In this document: in pieces, positions 1 to 11,194 of the stretch
Layout of the letters: each line of letters opens with the position of its first letter
Numbering within the stretch: the first letter of the stretch is position 1
From: Gonocerus acuteangulatus
Taxonomy: Eukaryota; Arthropoda; Insecta; Hemiptera; Coreidae
Direction: 5' to 3'
Length of the DNA stretch: 64,000 nucleotides
Assembly (NCBI GenBank): GCA_946811695.1
Contig: OX328128.1
Span: forward strand, 27,064,510-27,128,509
The notes under the pieces: model-generated
The model's database searches: none
The model's input: the letters and a program-made list of their open reading frames with translations, nothing else
What the model was told of the DNA's origin: nothing
Position numbers and translations under genes: made by a program

Positions 1-344
<344 letters not shown>

Positions 345-536
345 CTGCAAGAGTGTCAGTAAAAGTCCTCTGTATATCAGTGTTTACATTAATCTCTTTT
401 CCACTTTTATTTTCTCTGATATATTTTACAAATTCGGTACTCTTCTTAATAAAAACCATATGCTGATCATGATTTAGAAGTTTTTTCGTCATCAATTTAT
501 TAAATGGTTTCTTCAGCTCTTTCCATTTTTTTTCAT
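345..536 (-). CDS. P450 exon 4 (helix C onwards)
   Basis: The acceptor AG is at 538-537 and the donor GTATGT begins at 344. It encodes DEKKWKELKKPFNKL and ends TFTDTLA plus one base, corresponding to CYP4 ..KWxxRRKxxTPxFH to DxxxETAMG. Helix C reads W-K-E-L-K, so lysine occupies the usual WxxxR arginine position. Confidence 0.82.
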
Positions 537-1825
537 CTATCAGAAAAAAAATTAGTAAAATTAAATAAAAATCGAATAATTTTGTATATTTAACAATTGA
601 ATTCCATGAACAGAAGTAACATCAGCTATTAAAAAACGAGCTTAAATGAATGTGGAAGCATTTTATTTTACATTTTGCTATTATTGTGAAAGTTCCGTAT
701 ATGAATTCAAGATTTCTGGTTAGGAAAAAGTTAGTAAAAGCAAGACCATCTAAATCAAAACTTCATTGTGGGTGAAAAAGTCCGTCACGCAGGAGCTGCA
801 TAACTAAGCACTTTCCTCAGAATTTGGGTAGTGTAGACTGCTTTCCAGAACAATTTGCTTAAAATATCCTACATAAATAAAATAAAAACGTGAATAGTTC
901 TCATTTTGTAATGAGTAACTGATCAATTATTAATTTGCATCCAGAGTTATGTTTACACATGGTACCTACTACACTACGTAATAAATACAAAAATCCTCAT
1001 ATTATCGTATTTTGATCTAACGCAGGAACAGGATACAGTCACTCTAGTGGTAGAAAGCGCTCCTTGCGGCGGCTTTGTGAACCTACGTCTGCCGGCTTTT
1101 CTATTCAAATATATTACAAATTAAACCCCCGCTTTCCGATTGACCGATTCAGCTCATTTTTACAACACTTCTTTCTCATGAGTTACCCACGACGTATACC
1201 GCGTTTCGTTACAATACAGCAGAAATTACGACAGGTATGAGTATATTAGGAATTTGGGTCCGGAGTAAACCCCCCCTTCTAATGAACCGATTTAGTTTAT
1301 TTTTACAACACATATTTACCTGTAGATTACCACTACGAATACCGAGTTTCGTCGAAATATACCAAAAATCACGGCTGGTAGTGGCGAATTGGTATTGTGG
1401 GTCCGGAGTAAACCCCCACTCCTAATGAACCGATTTCGTTTATTTTTACAACACATATTTACCTGTGGATTAGCACTACGAATACCGAGTTTCGTCGAAA
1501 TATACCAAAAATCACGGCTGGTAGTGGCGAATTGGTATTGTGGGTCCGGAGTAAACCCCCCCCCCCTTCTAATGAACCGATTTAGTTCATTTTTATGTCT
1601 CACTTTTCTCTCTATATTACCACTACGAATACCAAGTTTCGTTGAAATATAACAAATATTACGGCTGACATAGTTAAATAAGTGTTTTGGGTTCGGGGTA
1701 AACCCCCCCTTCCGGTGGACCGACTTTGGTGGTTAACGAACTCGTTCAATCGTTTGCTAATTGAATGCTATATACCAAGTTTCGTGACGAAAAAACAAAA
1801 ACTCTGGCCGCTATCGTGTTAACAG

Positions 1826-1919
<94 letters not shown>

Positions 1920-4900
1920 TTTAACGGGGGTCATTTTCGGTGTCTACTAGGTAGGATCGATAAAGATTTGAAGAAATTTTTCAAAAATTCCGTCATGAGT
2001 CCAACCTCAATAGCTACTTTCCTTCGGAGGAAAGTGCTAACAAGCAACAAGACAGGTACAGAAAGAGTAAGGCTGTTCGGTATTTTAGAATACTCTATGT
2101 ATTTCCTAATTTATTAACACATCGACTGCCAACTACGAGTTATCTCGTACTTTACGTTATTACCTCGGATGCCATCTACAAGGTAACTGGTAGTAAATCA
2201 GAGTGGCCATGAGTGTTACGGTATGAGCACTTAACACTCTGTACCAAGGGTCGTGGGGTTCGATTACCACTAGGGGTGGTAGCTATTCTTTAAAAAAGAA
2301 AAAGAAAAGGCATCAACCCTATCCTGGCTAGAAAAGAGTGGTAACCTATAGATATCCCTTACTAAAATTCTGAGTTAATTATAATGGAAGTTAAAATTTA
2401 AATAAATAATTCAGAGTTAATATGAAAAAATTGCCTCAAAGAAGAGAAAAAAAAATGAAGCGATGCAGTCAGTGGCATAACAGCGGTGCGGGGGGGGGGG
2501 GAGAACGAACAGGGGCCCCAACCCAAAATATTTATGAAACTTTTTGAATTTTATGTCAATGTTAAATTAACGAAATGTAACGTTTAGTACTACGTGATCA
2601 GAATGTGTTAATAAAATATTTTTGTAACATAAATACGGCTGTTGTCTTATGATCCAACAGTATTTTTGAGTGTTTCCGTCAATTTGATTAGCCCCCCACC
2701 ACAATTACGGATGGAGACAGCCCAGGTATCATAATCTTGTAAATAAAATTAATTTATAAATATAATATTTTATGCAAAAATAGATAATATTTTATCTAAC
2801 TATTTTTTGTAGAATTTTGTGACCGACGCATTGAGTGTATTTATCCTAATTTCTTCAAATCAAACCTGATATTTGGATTGCACGAAACGCGATAAAAAAT
2901 CACGTAGCTTCTGCAAGGCAGACATTTCATAGCAGACCGCAAATTATGATATAATAAGAAAAGAGAATTACTAATTTCACTACCAATTTCATTATTCTAA
3001 AAATAATGTAGTTTTGAAATAGGACAGAGTAATACATAATTTTTTATGAATAAAGTTGTTTTCTTTCAGAATTATTGTGTAGTGTACAGAATGAATATCA
3101 CAAAGAGAAAAAAGTTCCAACGAGATATACTTACCACCAGTTATGAAAACTCCATCAGCAGCCTCTCCAAACATATAGCTATAAATTGAACCTTTAGAGG
3201 TGGAATTTTGAGATGAAGCAAGAATCTGTTAAAAATGAATGATTTTATTATTTATTTGTAGAGTTAACATGTTTAAAAAGACTTTGTGAATAGTCAAAAA
3301 ATATAGAAAGCGTACCACAAAAATAGTAAGGAACATAATCAATTTTTAATACTTGTAGCAGAAGAACAATGCTTTAAATTATTTTATTAGGATGAGTAGG
3401 AAAAAATAACTTTTTTTGATTAGTCGGTGTTTGTTGGCATTTCTTTCTAAGTCTGTGAAGCAGTTTTTTTTGTTTTTTTTGTTTTGTCTTTGTTTTAATC
3501 TGCTTTTAGGACATTAGCACCAGAGTATCCGCAGGTTGTAATATCTCATTAGCAGCCATGGCGGTAGAGGTAACTTTTTCCGCAGAAAACAAGTCAGCCA
3601 GCGCGATTCGAACCTGACTCTTGTTCACGAGTATCCAGTTAGCAACTGGACTATGGGGAGACACTCAAATAAGCATTGAAAATGCTTTAGTCAAAGTGAA
3701 ACGAAAATGCAACACCAAAGTAGCACGTTCATTTCTGGTCTTCTTTTATGTACACGTCCGGTACACTCCCGGCCTGTTTGTCCACTTTCTGCTCAAATTC
3801 TCCTGATTACGTTCTGCTCATTTACTGCTTATACTCTCCTATTCAGGCTTCTTCCTCCTCAAATGAGAAGTGACCCGGAACTACATATGCAAAAAGTGAA
3901 CCGGAAGTGTACAGGAAGAAGAAAGGGGCCTAAGGGTTTTCTGAGCATGAAGTGAGCAGTGTCGTTATTCCGTACGTTTTGATTTCGTGTAACGCGCCGC
4001 GCAAAACTTCTGCGCCCCCCTTCCACTTCTGAGTGGGAAATGTAACTCCCATTCTTAAAGAATTTGCTTAAAATAACAAATACAAAATAAACAGCAGTAG
4101 TTTATTTATTTCAAGCAGTCGTGAATGTCAAGCAGTCACGACCATAAAAAACGAGGCGTACAAGAGAGTAATACAGCACAATACTAGACGTGCTCGGGAG
4201 GAATACCGGGCCAAGCGGAGAAGAGAAAAGAGAACTCACCGTAGGAAGAAGCGACTATGGGAAAATAAAAAGATGGAGGGCATTGAATCTCACCGGAGAG
4301 TGCATGAGAGCCGCCTGTTCTTTCAGAAAGTTAATGAAGGGAGAGCCGTCTTCAAACCAAGAGTTACAAGCTGTAAGGATGAAGATGGGAACCTCCTCAC
4401 AAACAAGCATGAGATTCTGGATAGGTGGAGGAGTTACTTTAGCAAGTCCCTTAACAAGGAAGACACACAAGATACTATAGTGGAAATAGAAGCTGAAGAC
4501 ATGCTAAATGATGTTGAGCCACCCGATGATGAGGAAGTTCAAGATGCAATAAATAAGTTAAAGAACAACAAAGCACCGGGCCTGGATGGAATTCAGGCAG
4601 AGCTTCTGCGTTATGGTGGAACAGGGCTACTAAAGGAACTCCACAACCTCATCATGTCCATCTGGCAGAGTGAAGAAATGCCCGAAGAATGGAATCGAGG
4701 AGTAATCTATCCTCTCCATAAAAAGGGAGATCAGAAGGATTGCGCGAATTATCGTGGAATAGTCCTTCTTTCCTGCGCGTATAAAGTCCTCTCAAATGTC
4801 CTCTACGAAAGGCTTGTTCCACACGCTGAGAGAGAGATTGGCAAATACCAGGCGGGATTTAGAAGAGGTAAGTCCACTACGGATCAGATCTTCTCCCTGA

Positions 4901-6691
4901 GGATGATGCTTGAGAAATGCAAAGAACACAAGATAGTCACGCATCATCTCTTTCTGGACTTCAAATCAGCATATGACAGCGTCTCAAGGCCAGCACTCTA
5001 TCAAGCTCTCGATGAGATGAATATCCCCGGAAAACTGATCAGCTTGGTGAGGATGACAATGAAAAATTCAAGCTGCACTGTACGAGTGGGAACTGACCTG
5101 TCTGACTCATTTAATACTAATAGTGGGGTCAGACAAGGAGATGCCCTAGCATGTCTCCTTTTTAATTTTGCAGCCGAGAAAGCAGTGCGCCGCTCTGGTA
5201 TTCAGCTAGGCGTCACCCTCTTTAACAGCACGGTCCAGCTCTTAGGATACGCGGATGACTTCGACATTGTGGCCAGGTCGGAGCGGTCCCTGAAAGAGGC
5301 ATTCCTCACTCTTGAGACAGAAGCTAAGCTTCTTGGACTAGTTGTCAATGAAGAGAAGACAAAGTACTTAAGAGTTGGAGGCATTGAAGCAGGCCCCAGA
5401 AAGTTTGAAGTTGGACCGTATAAGTTTGAGAGGGTGAACAGCTTTGTATACCTGGGGACTGAAGTGAACGCAATGAATGACATCACCCAGGAGATCAACA
5501 GAAGAATTGCGGCGGCAAACCGATGCTTCTTTGGGCTCTCCAGACACTTCAGAAGCCGATACCTCTCTGGCGGGACCAAGATCAATCTGTATAAAATGTT
5601 GGTTCGGCCAGTTCTAACTTATGGGTCGGAAGCTTGGGCCACAACTAAAGCAGATGACTCAAGAATCTTGTCTTTTGAAAGAGCTATATTAAGAAGGATC
5701 TTTGGTCCCGTTAGAGATGGGGAGGCATGGAGGAGACGGAAGAATGCGGAGTTGTACCGGTTTTATGGTGATGCAGATGCCGCAAAATTCATCAAGATAG
5801 GTAGGCTTCGCTGGGCTGGCCATGTTCTAAGAATGGGGGATGGCGAACTAACTAAAAAGATGTTGACCGACAGGATGTTTGGAAAACGGAGAGTTGGCAG
5901 GCCAAATGTGAGATGGGAAGATGCCGTCAACTCAGATGCACGAGACCTGCTTGGAGCTCGGAATTGGAAAGCTGCTGCACAGGACCGAGCCACCTGGCGG
6001 AGGCTTTTAGAGGCGGCCCAGACTCGGTGACGGGTTGTTGCGCCGGATATGATGATGATGAGTTTATTTATTTGAATGTTTACCTCCACTTTTAAATAAC
6101 ATACATTTTTGGGACGGGGTATCAAGAGCTTACCACAGGATAAATTAATCCTTACAGGATTTAATCGAAATAAAAGCCCTTATCACTAGTGGGAATCGAA
6201 TAATGAATAGTTTTGGTATTTTATTTGTAATGCTGGCACAATTGTCAATTTTTTTCTGAAATGAGCCCCAACATGCAATGGACAATTTTTTTCCTTATGT
6301 ACCTCATTGGATGGGCGTCATGTCTACCAATTTTCGACGGAAGCAAGTAAAAATAACGGTCGATAAGTGCCAATTTGACTCTGGAGTACCCCTCTCCCCT
6401 CCTAATGAACCGATTTCGTTTACACATTTTTGTCGTTAGATACCCAAGAAGTATAGTGAGTTTGGTTGAAATATAACAAAAATTAGAGCCGATATTGGCA
6501 TATTAGTTATTTGGGTCCGGAGTATACCCAAACCCCTCCAGATGGACCGATTTTCCTGGTTAACGACTCGTTCAATCGTTTGCTATGGGATTGGGGACCA
6601 AACAAAAACAAAAACTATAGTGTTAACAGATACACATATATGTATAATATACATATACATATATTGGATTTATTTCTGTATCTGTTAATTC

Positions 6692-6756
<65 letters not shown>

Positions 6757-8990
6757 CCTGTTAATACTATAGCTGCTTCTTCCTAATCATGTATATCCAT
6801 GTGATATGATATCTTTGATATGAATCAGTGGATGTATAAAAATTTAAATAAATGTTAAATAAAATGTGTAATTATTGTAAATTTACAGAATTTTTACAAT
6901 AATTGTATCAGGAATAAAGGATATAGAATAAAGGTTAGTTATCAATAAATAATGATGATATACAAACCTCAACATATTTTGGAGAATGTATAAAAACGAA
7001 TAACAAAGGACCAAACCAAGCTTTCATGATTCCTCCCTCGTTGAATTTCGCATATACATTTCGAAGCATTTCAAAAAATTCTAAAAAATAATAAAAATTA
7101 TCAATTTCCAGTAACATACATAATTTTCCTACAGAATATGAGTGAAGCCGTTTTTTTTAGAATAATAAAAAATTTTCTGACTCTCAGGAATTGCGCCATC
7201 TTAGCGCGTTTCCTTTCGTACTCGTAGTGCCATTAGTAAAGGAATAAAAACAGTTATTAGTAAGTTTTGATCTTTTGTGAAAACTATAAAATTATTTAAT
7301 GTGCGACAACAGTAAAATGACAGTATCCTAAGCGAAAATAACTGCTCCTGCCTTCTCAACGTTTGCTCTAGGAAAACACTGTTACCAATAATAGTGCTCA
7401 TCGCCATAGATGCAAAGCTCTTAAAATTAAATAAATATTACCAATACGCTTCTCGCGTTTTACTAAAATGCTCATTCTCCTGTTGAATGCAAATAAAAAA
7501 GGAAAAACAATTAAAAAGTGATGTAAACAAACACAAACCCCAGTTCAAAAGAACAAAACTAGCACGTTCGAAGTTCTAACCACTTATTTCTCCGATAGAC
7601 ATCGCTCATCGAAAATTTCTGCAGTACCTTAGTTGTGAGTTTACTGAGCTTTCTAATGCTAAGCTGCCACCGAAGAACAGATGTAGTTGGCTATTGCCCC
7701 TATTCTTGCATTTTCATCCCAACCGAGTTGTTTTTCCTACGCCTAAAATCTATCGTACCAGCGGGAATTCGACGGCAGCATTTCCGGATTGTATGATCGG
7801 TTCAATTTCATAAGCGGATTTTCCTCCCAACTCGTCTATTTTGATGTTATTTGGAACAAAAGTACTGTTTGGAAACCCCAATGAGAGAGAAAAACTTCAT
7901 TTTAAACAAGGAACTTCAGTTGCCCAATTAAAATGGGTTGCTTTCCACACAACGTGCAAATCAAGCAGTAGGGAAAAGTTAAATATTTAAACAAAAATAT
8001 CCAAACAAACAAACAACAGACTATATAAGCAAATAAAAACATTCAAGGCTATGTACTAAATAAATAAATTAATTAATTGAAAGCTAGCCTAGGGACAGCC
8101 TGGCGTCCCAAAGCTAGGGATGTGCCGGAACTTATGAATCCGTGACTTGTCACCGATTACGGGCCTGCAACCGTTCCACACTGTTCCATGAGGAAGATGG
8201 AACAGGAAGGGATAACCTTATGGTAGTGACAGACTCAGTAATCAGAGCCGTTCCACTCCCCACTCTCACTAAGTCCAAGTTACAGGGCGTTCCAGTTCCA
8301 CTCACTGTCGCGTTTAGAGATGGAACGACAACTCCACTTGTCACGGTCACCGTTGATTAGTTCCTAGCAGTGACACGTCACCACGACCACGTAATCGTTC
8401 TACCGCAGCAGCCTCAGTCCAGTTCCTATGTCACATTTCAGTCTTAGCTTAGCTGTACCGGCAAGCGATAAATTTCATTGTTTTACTTCACATTTCCAAT
8501 CAAAGCTGTAACGGCAATGGAACTGGAGCGGTATTCTGGAACCGCAACAGGCATGTCACTGGAGCACTTGGGAACGGCACATCCCTACCCAAAGCCAACC
8601 CTGGAACGACGAAAGATAAAGCCATTATTGCGTGTCCGAGTTTTGAACTTAGGTCCTCCAGAATATGACTCGCATGCTATCCCACTGATCTTAACTCACC
8701 TCCCTTAAAAGTGGTAATGTTGTCAAATAGACATTTAATAATCTAATGACTTCAGGGATGCATTTTCTGTACAAAAAAATATTGTAAGTTATGTATTATT
8801 TCTACAGGATTATCATCATATGGGGCTTACCATCAACAGTTTTTACGCCCACAAGATGCAGAGATGCTCCAATGAATGGATAAACCGGTGGGCCTGGGAT
8901 CTTGCTGGCGCATTTCTCAGCGTGTCTGTTGTAGATTTTGAATAGTATCCAAGCTAAGCTAAATAGCACCACAAATACCATGAGAGCCAT
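345..8990 (-). CDS. Cytochrome P450, CYP4-family, N-terminal part (exons 1-4, runs off left edge)
   Basis: Four exons on the minus strand join in frame: 8831-8990, 6968-7080, 3135-3225 and 345-536 (phases 1, 0, 1, 1). Every intron end inside the window is GT/AG. The start is chosen at 8990, with an A-rich Kozak context and a hydrophobic membrane anchor directly after it (residues 1-20). Next come the proline-rich hinge IPGPPVYPFIGASLHLVG (residues 31-48), the AWFGPLLFVFIHSPKYVE strand region in exon 2, and a helix-C region in exon 4 containing DEKKWKELKKPF. Order and spacing follow insect CYP4 enzymes, which are ER-anchored heme monooxygenases of fatty acids, hormones or xenobiotics. The I-helix, ExxR and heme-cysteine exons would lie left of position 1, so catalytic integrity cannot be judged. 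The helix-C WxxxR arginine appears to be lysine. The introns are full of transposons. A pseudogene is possible, but no stop or frameshift is seen in the 183 codons visible. Confidence 0.85.
775..2040 (+). mobile_element. Helentron-like non-autonomous element, subfamily B
   Basis: About 1.27 kb, inside P450 intron 3. It shares both ends with the copy at 30071-31155. The 5' end begins AAAAAGTCCGTCACGCAGGA. A subterminal TAAGCACTTTCCTC is matched in inverse by the 3' GAGGAAAGTGCTAA. The 3' end is a hairpin (ACTTTCC/GGAAAGT) followed by GCTAA. The interior has two to three tandem units containing CCGGAGTAAACCCCCC and a (TA)n core near 1829-1914. It has no coding capacity. The layout matches HINE/DINE-type Helentron derivatives; assignment to Helentrons is inference. 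Confidence 0.65.
2195..2405 (+). mobile_element. Degenerate tRNA-derived SINE (family 1)
   Basis: Matches the SINEs at 48968 and 59311. It has a box-A-like segment GTGGCCATGAGTGTTA, a box-B-like GGTTCGATTACCACTAG, then the family body with CCTATCCTGGCTAGAAAAG and a TAATGGAAGTTAAAATT tail. It is more diverged than the other copies. Confidence 0.7.
2406..3134. other. P450 intron, little recognisable
   Basis: AT-rich intronic DNA with a G-run near 2490 and a C-run near 2693. CAGTGGCATAACAGCGG near 2470 hints at an eroded hAT-type MITE end, but a matching right end is not convincing. Confidence 0.4.
3135..3225 (-). CDS. P450 exon 3
   Basis: The acceptor CAG ends at 3226 and the donor GTAAGT begins at 3134. 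Thirty codons plus one base, starting ILASSQNSTSKG and ending DGVFITG. This matches the position of the CYP4 segment just before helix C (usually ...LGTGLLTSTG). Confidence 0.8.
3480..3662 (-). mobile_element. tRNA-derived SINE-like element (family 3)
   Basis: Minus strand, starting near 3662. GTCTCCCCATAGTCCAGTTG resembles a tRNA acceptor plus box A. AGGTTCGAATCGCGC resembles box B about 50 nt on. A non-tRNA body with a T/A-rich end follows toward 3480. It resembles the structure at 16544-16690. The anticodon region does not look like a functional tRNA, so SINE is preferred over tRNA gene. Confidence 0.5.
3663..4098. other. P450 intron, nothing recognised
   Basis: Unique-looking intronic sequence between a SINE relic and the RTE insertion. 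No exon, motif or repeat was recognised. Confidence 0.4.
4099..6073 (+). mobile_element. 5'-truncated RTE-clade non-LTR retrotransposon with 13-bp target duplication
   Basis: The insert is 4112-6060, flanked by identical copies of AGTTTATTTATTT at 4099-4111 and 6061-6073. The 3' end is an (ATG)n short repeat rather than poly(A), as is usual for RTE elements. The endonuclease half is missing, because truncation fell in the linker before the reverse transcriptase. It lies in P450 intron 2, sense-opposed to the gene. The intact duplication and open frame suggest a relatively recent insertion. Confidence 0.9.
4273..6030 (+). CDS. RTE-type reverse transcriptase ORF (N-terminally truncated)
   Basis: 585 codons from the first ATG, but the same frame is open back to the insertion junction at 4112, so that ATG is probably internal to the original ORF. 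Reverse transcriptase landmarks in order: NKAPGLDGIQAELL (about residue 98), IYPLHKKGDQKDCANYRGI (about 145), YQAGFRRGKSTTDQ (about 193), LDFKSAYDSV (about 224), NSGVRQGDALACLLFN (about 283) and the catalytic YADDFDIV (about 326). A C-terminal region follows with RPVLTYGSEAW, GRLRWAGHVLRM, GRPNVRWEDAV and a W..LLEAA end, all typical of RTE elements. The catalytic aspartates are present and there are no stops. Without the endonuclease it is unlikely to move autonomously. Confidence 0.9.
   Translation: MEGIESHRRVHESRLFFQKVNEGRAVFKPRVTSCKDEDGNLLTNKHEILDRWRSYFSKSLNKEDTQDTIVEIEAEDMLNDVEPPDDEEVQDAINKLKNNKAPGLDGIQAELLRYGGTGLLKELHNLIMSIWQSEEMPEEWNRGVIYPLHKKGDQKDCANYRGIVLLSCAYKVLSNVLYERLVPHAEREIGKYQAGFRRGKSTTDQIFSLRMMLEKCKEHKIVTHHLFLDFKSAYDSVSRPALYQALDEMNIPGKLISLVRMTMKNSSCTVRVGTDLSDSFNTNSGVRQGDALACLLFNFAAEKAVRRSGIQLGVTLFNSTVQLLGYADDFDIVARSERSLKEAFLTLETEAKLLGLVVNEEKTKYLRVGGIEAGPRKFEVGPYKFERVNSFVYLGTEVNAMNDITQEINRRIAAANRCFFGLSRHFRSRYLSGGTKINLYKMLVRPVLTYGSEAWATTKADDSRILSFERAILRRIFGPVRDGEAWRRRKNAELYRFYGDADAAKFIKIGRLRWAGHVLRMGDGELTKKMLTDRMFGKRRVGRPNVRWEDAVNSDARDLLGARNWKAAAQDRATWRRLLEAAQTR
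6350..6790 (+). mobile_element. Fragment of Helentron-like subfamily B with (TA)n
   Basis: Shares CTCCTAATGAACCGATTT, TTTGGGTCCGGAGTA and GTTAACGACTCGTTCAATCG with the element at 775-2040, in the same orientation and diverged. The (TA)n run at about 6696-6753 occupies the expected core position. Both terminal hairpins are missing. Confidence 0.6.
6968..7080 (-). CDS. P450 exon 2
   Basis: The acceptor AG is at 7082-7081 and the donor GTTTGT begins at 6967. It completes the split codon as Glu and encodes EFFEMLRNVYAKF through SPKYVE. The Kx(W)xGPxxxVF..P.YVE pattern is typical of the CYP4 beta-1 region. Confidence 0.82.
7160..7640 (+). mobile_element. Helentron-like subfamily A, 5' fragment
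   Basis: Begins with a diverged 5' terminus (CTCAGGAATTGCGCCATC, then TTAGCGCG at about 7201). Near 7588 it includes CACTTATTTCTCCGATAGAC, matching the body of the subfamily A elements at 12590 and 18188. It is truncated on the right. Confidence 0.5.
8107..8595. mobile_element. hAT-type MITE with perfect 8-bp target duplication
   Basis: The element is 8115-8587, with inverted ends TAGGGATGTGCCG / CGGCACATCCCTA. It is flanked by identical CCCAAAGC at 8107-8114 and 8588-8595. An 8-bp duplication is the hallmark of hAT transposition. The interior has many GGAAC/GTTCC and GTGAC/GTCAC motifs and no transposase. It lies in P450 intron 1. Confidence 0.88.
8831..8990 (-). CDS. P450 exon 1 (membrane anchor and proline hinge)
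   Basis: 53 codons plus one base. It encodes the N-terminal signal-anchor and the PGPP hinge. The donor GTAAG is at 8830-8826 on the minus strand. A methionine at residue 4 is an alternative start, but the first ATG has the better context. Confidence 0.85.
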
Positions 8991-10080
8991 TTTTGAAAAA
9001 TATCTGTGGGCCTTAGAACTTTATGACGAGGCCTTTTTTCTAAAATAATACTAATAAAACAAACAATAAATTAAAAAAAAAAAATAAAACATAATATAAC
9101 AAGGTTATGGCACCCAGGGTATAAAGTCATAGGACTAAGTACATACGAAGAAAAAAATGTTAAAAAGAAACAATTTGAAAAAACAATACAGACATTGAAA
9201 ATGTGTCTTCACTGGACTCGTGTAAAACTGACAGAAAACACACATCTCAAGATTGACTGACACTTATTGCGGACAGACATCACATTAGGAAAAATGAAAA
9301 ACACAATTGAAGCCTGCCATAATAAACATTTGTCTTTAGGCGTGAGAGTCCAATTTTTTCGTAACCCGGCTTCGAATCGGACACTCACTACTAACACACT
9401 TATGTTTATTACAAAACAAGGCATATTTACATTTTACTCATCCCAGAAGACTTACATTAATCGCTCAAGGTAGCCCTCATATCTACACTATATTACATTA
9501 TTTAAAGAACGTATAATTATACAAAAAAATCTAAATAACATCCTAAATTACACTTTTATTCCTCTTTGTATGTTTTTAATTTTACAGTTTAATAGTCTAT
9601 GTTTCTGTTCTTATTTAGTTATTATCAATGTTTTCTTTTATTTATTTAAAATTAATTGCCTTCTTATATTAGTGTATATACATGTGTCAGCATTAAAAAA
9701 GAATATATAGGGAACTTTAATTAAATATGGCACCAAAATACTTTGTCTAAAACGAAAGTTCAAGTTCGTTGATCAACAAAGTTCGCATAAGGACATATCT
9801 TTAAACGTTTTTAAGAAAAGTGGACAAAATGCAATTGACGGATTGAGTTGAATATTTTTTTACACATTTGACAACCATCCAAACTAAGATAGAAACATTT
9901 TGATTAAGATCGGAGTATTATTAGAAGAAAAGAAAAAATATCATAATTTCTACTCTATTTTACTTTTCTTATATTTTCTAAAATAAATTAGAAACGGTTT
10001 AGAAATCGTTGTGAGTGGACGGTGGTCATTCGAAAGCTTAAAAAAGTTCCCACAAAAACGGTTCAGATGTTACTTTTGAT
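8991..10080. other. P450 upstream flank, no gene seen
   Basis: Presumed promoter and 5' flank of the P450. No convincing core promoter was picked out. Around 9840-10080 there are diverged bits resembling the Helentron-like subfamily A body (e.g. GTGGTCATTCGAAAGCTTA). Confidence 0.4.
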
Positions 10081-10084
10081 AGAC

Positions 10085-10310
10085 CTCAGTCAGTCGGAAG
10101 ATTTAGGGGGTATGGAATACTAACAAACTAGAACATGAAATAGTTAGCCAACTAAAATGCTACTACACCCAACAAAATTATTTTTTTTCTCAACTAAGTG
10201 GTCTTAATTAATTTATTTTTGAGGTTTTTATGAAAGATTTTTACCGAATAAATCGTGAACATTTTTTTTTTATTGGGGGGGGGGGGGGGCTACAGCCCAA
10301 TGCGCAAAGT
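10085..10310 (-). mobile_element. Eroded copy of the hAT MITE family 1
   Basis: Contains GGTATGGAATACTAA, CAACTAAAATGCTA, a CAACTAAGTGGTCTTAATTAA segment and a G-run followed by CTACAGCCC. This is the same order as the intact copy at 38442-38692. Terminal GGGCGTAT repeats are degraded. Confidence 0.55.
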
Positions 10311-10748
10311 ATTACAAAGTGTCCTTAGAACATAATGAGATATTGCCAAAATGTATGAAAAAATAACATAAAACACTTATATTTTGTGTGCGATATTTAC
10401 AGAGGAACAAGACACTTTGCGTTGATATTTCACTTATTTTCTTCTAGGATTTAACAATAAATTATTGTGTACTAAAATACATTATACCACTTACCAATGC
10501 TACACTTGTAGAGGGTGGAGACTGTCTAAGGCACTCGCTTAATGATCACTGAAGGGTGAGAAACAATTTCAATGATTATAACCTAATCGTTGTTTATTTA
10601 ACTCAATATAATCGTGGGTAAATTAGGAACAATTTAATAAAAGTGTATAATGAAAACTCATTAAATCATTATGCTAATGTCCTCAATTAAAAAATAAGAA
10701 TATTCACATTGTGATTATTTGTCTAGACAATATAGGTCATTAATTATT

Positions 10749-10822
<74 letters not shown>

Positions 10823-10970
10823 GAGAATGAGTGTTTAGCTAACATAAGTAATAGTAAACATGTTAATATTTCTTAGTAGTTATTACAAAATAAAGAATGT
10901 AAACTTCCTAATTACACTGTTCCGCAAAAAAAACTTTTCTCCCCTCCCTTGAACAATTTTGCCTGTTTCT
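10311..10970. repeat. Intergenic with ~70-nt poly(A) tract
   Basis: Pure (A)n at about 10753-10820. It may be the tail of an unrecognised retroelement. The rest is AT-rich with no recognised feature. Confidence 0.6.
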
Positions 10971-11194
10971 CATGTTTTCAGGTGTGCTGAGTCCGAATCT
11001 GAACTCAGAAAAATTCTATCACCCTCTGATTTTGAGAGAAAAGAGGAGAAACTTGGAAAAAATGAAAAATTGTATTTGAAAATTATTGTCTTTATTATAA
11101 CAGATTTTTTTTTCTTTTTCAACGGTAAAATATAATTAATTGAATCCTGCATGCTATCAGGTATAATACTAGATAAGACACAACTCAAAAAATA

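Noticed and set aside
5202..5585. Antisense frames over the RTE and Jockey reverse transcriptases
   Set aside because: Shadow frames of the real plus/minus ORFs; no independent motif.
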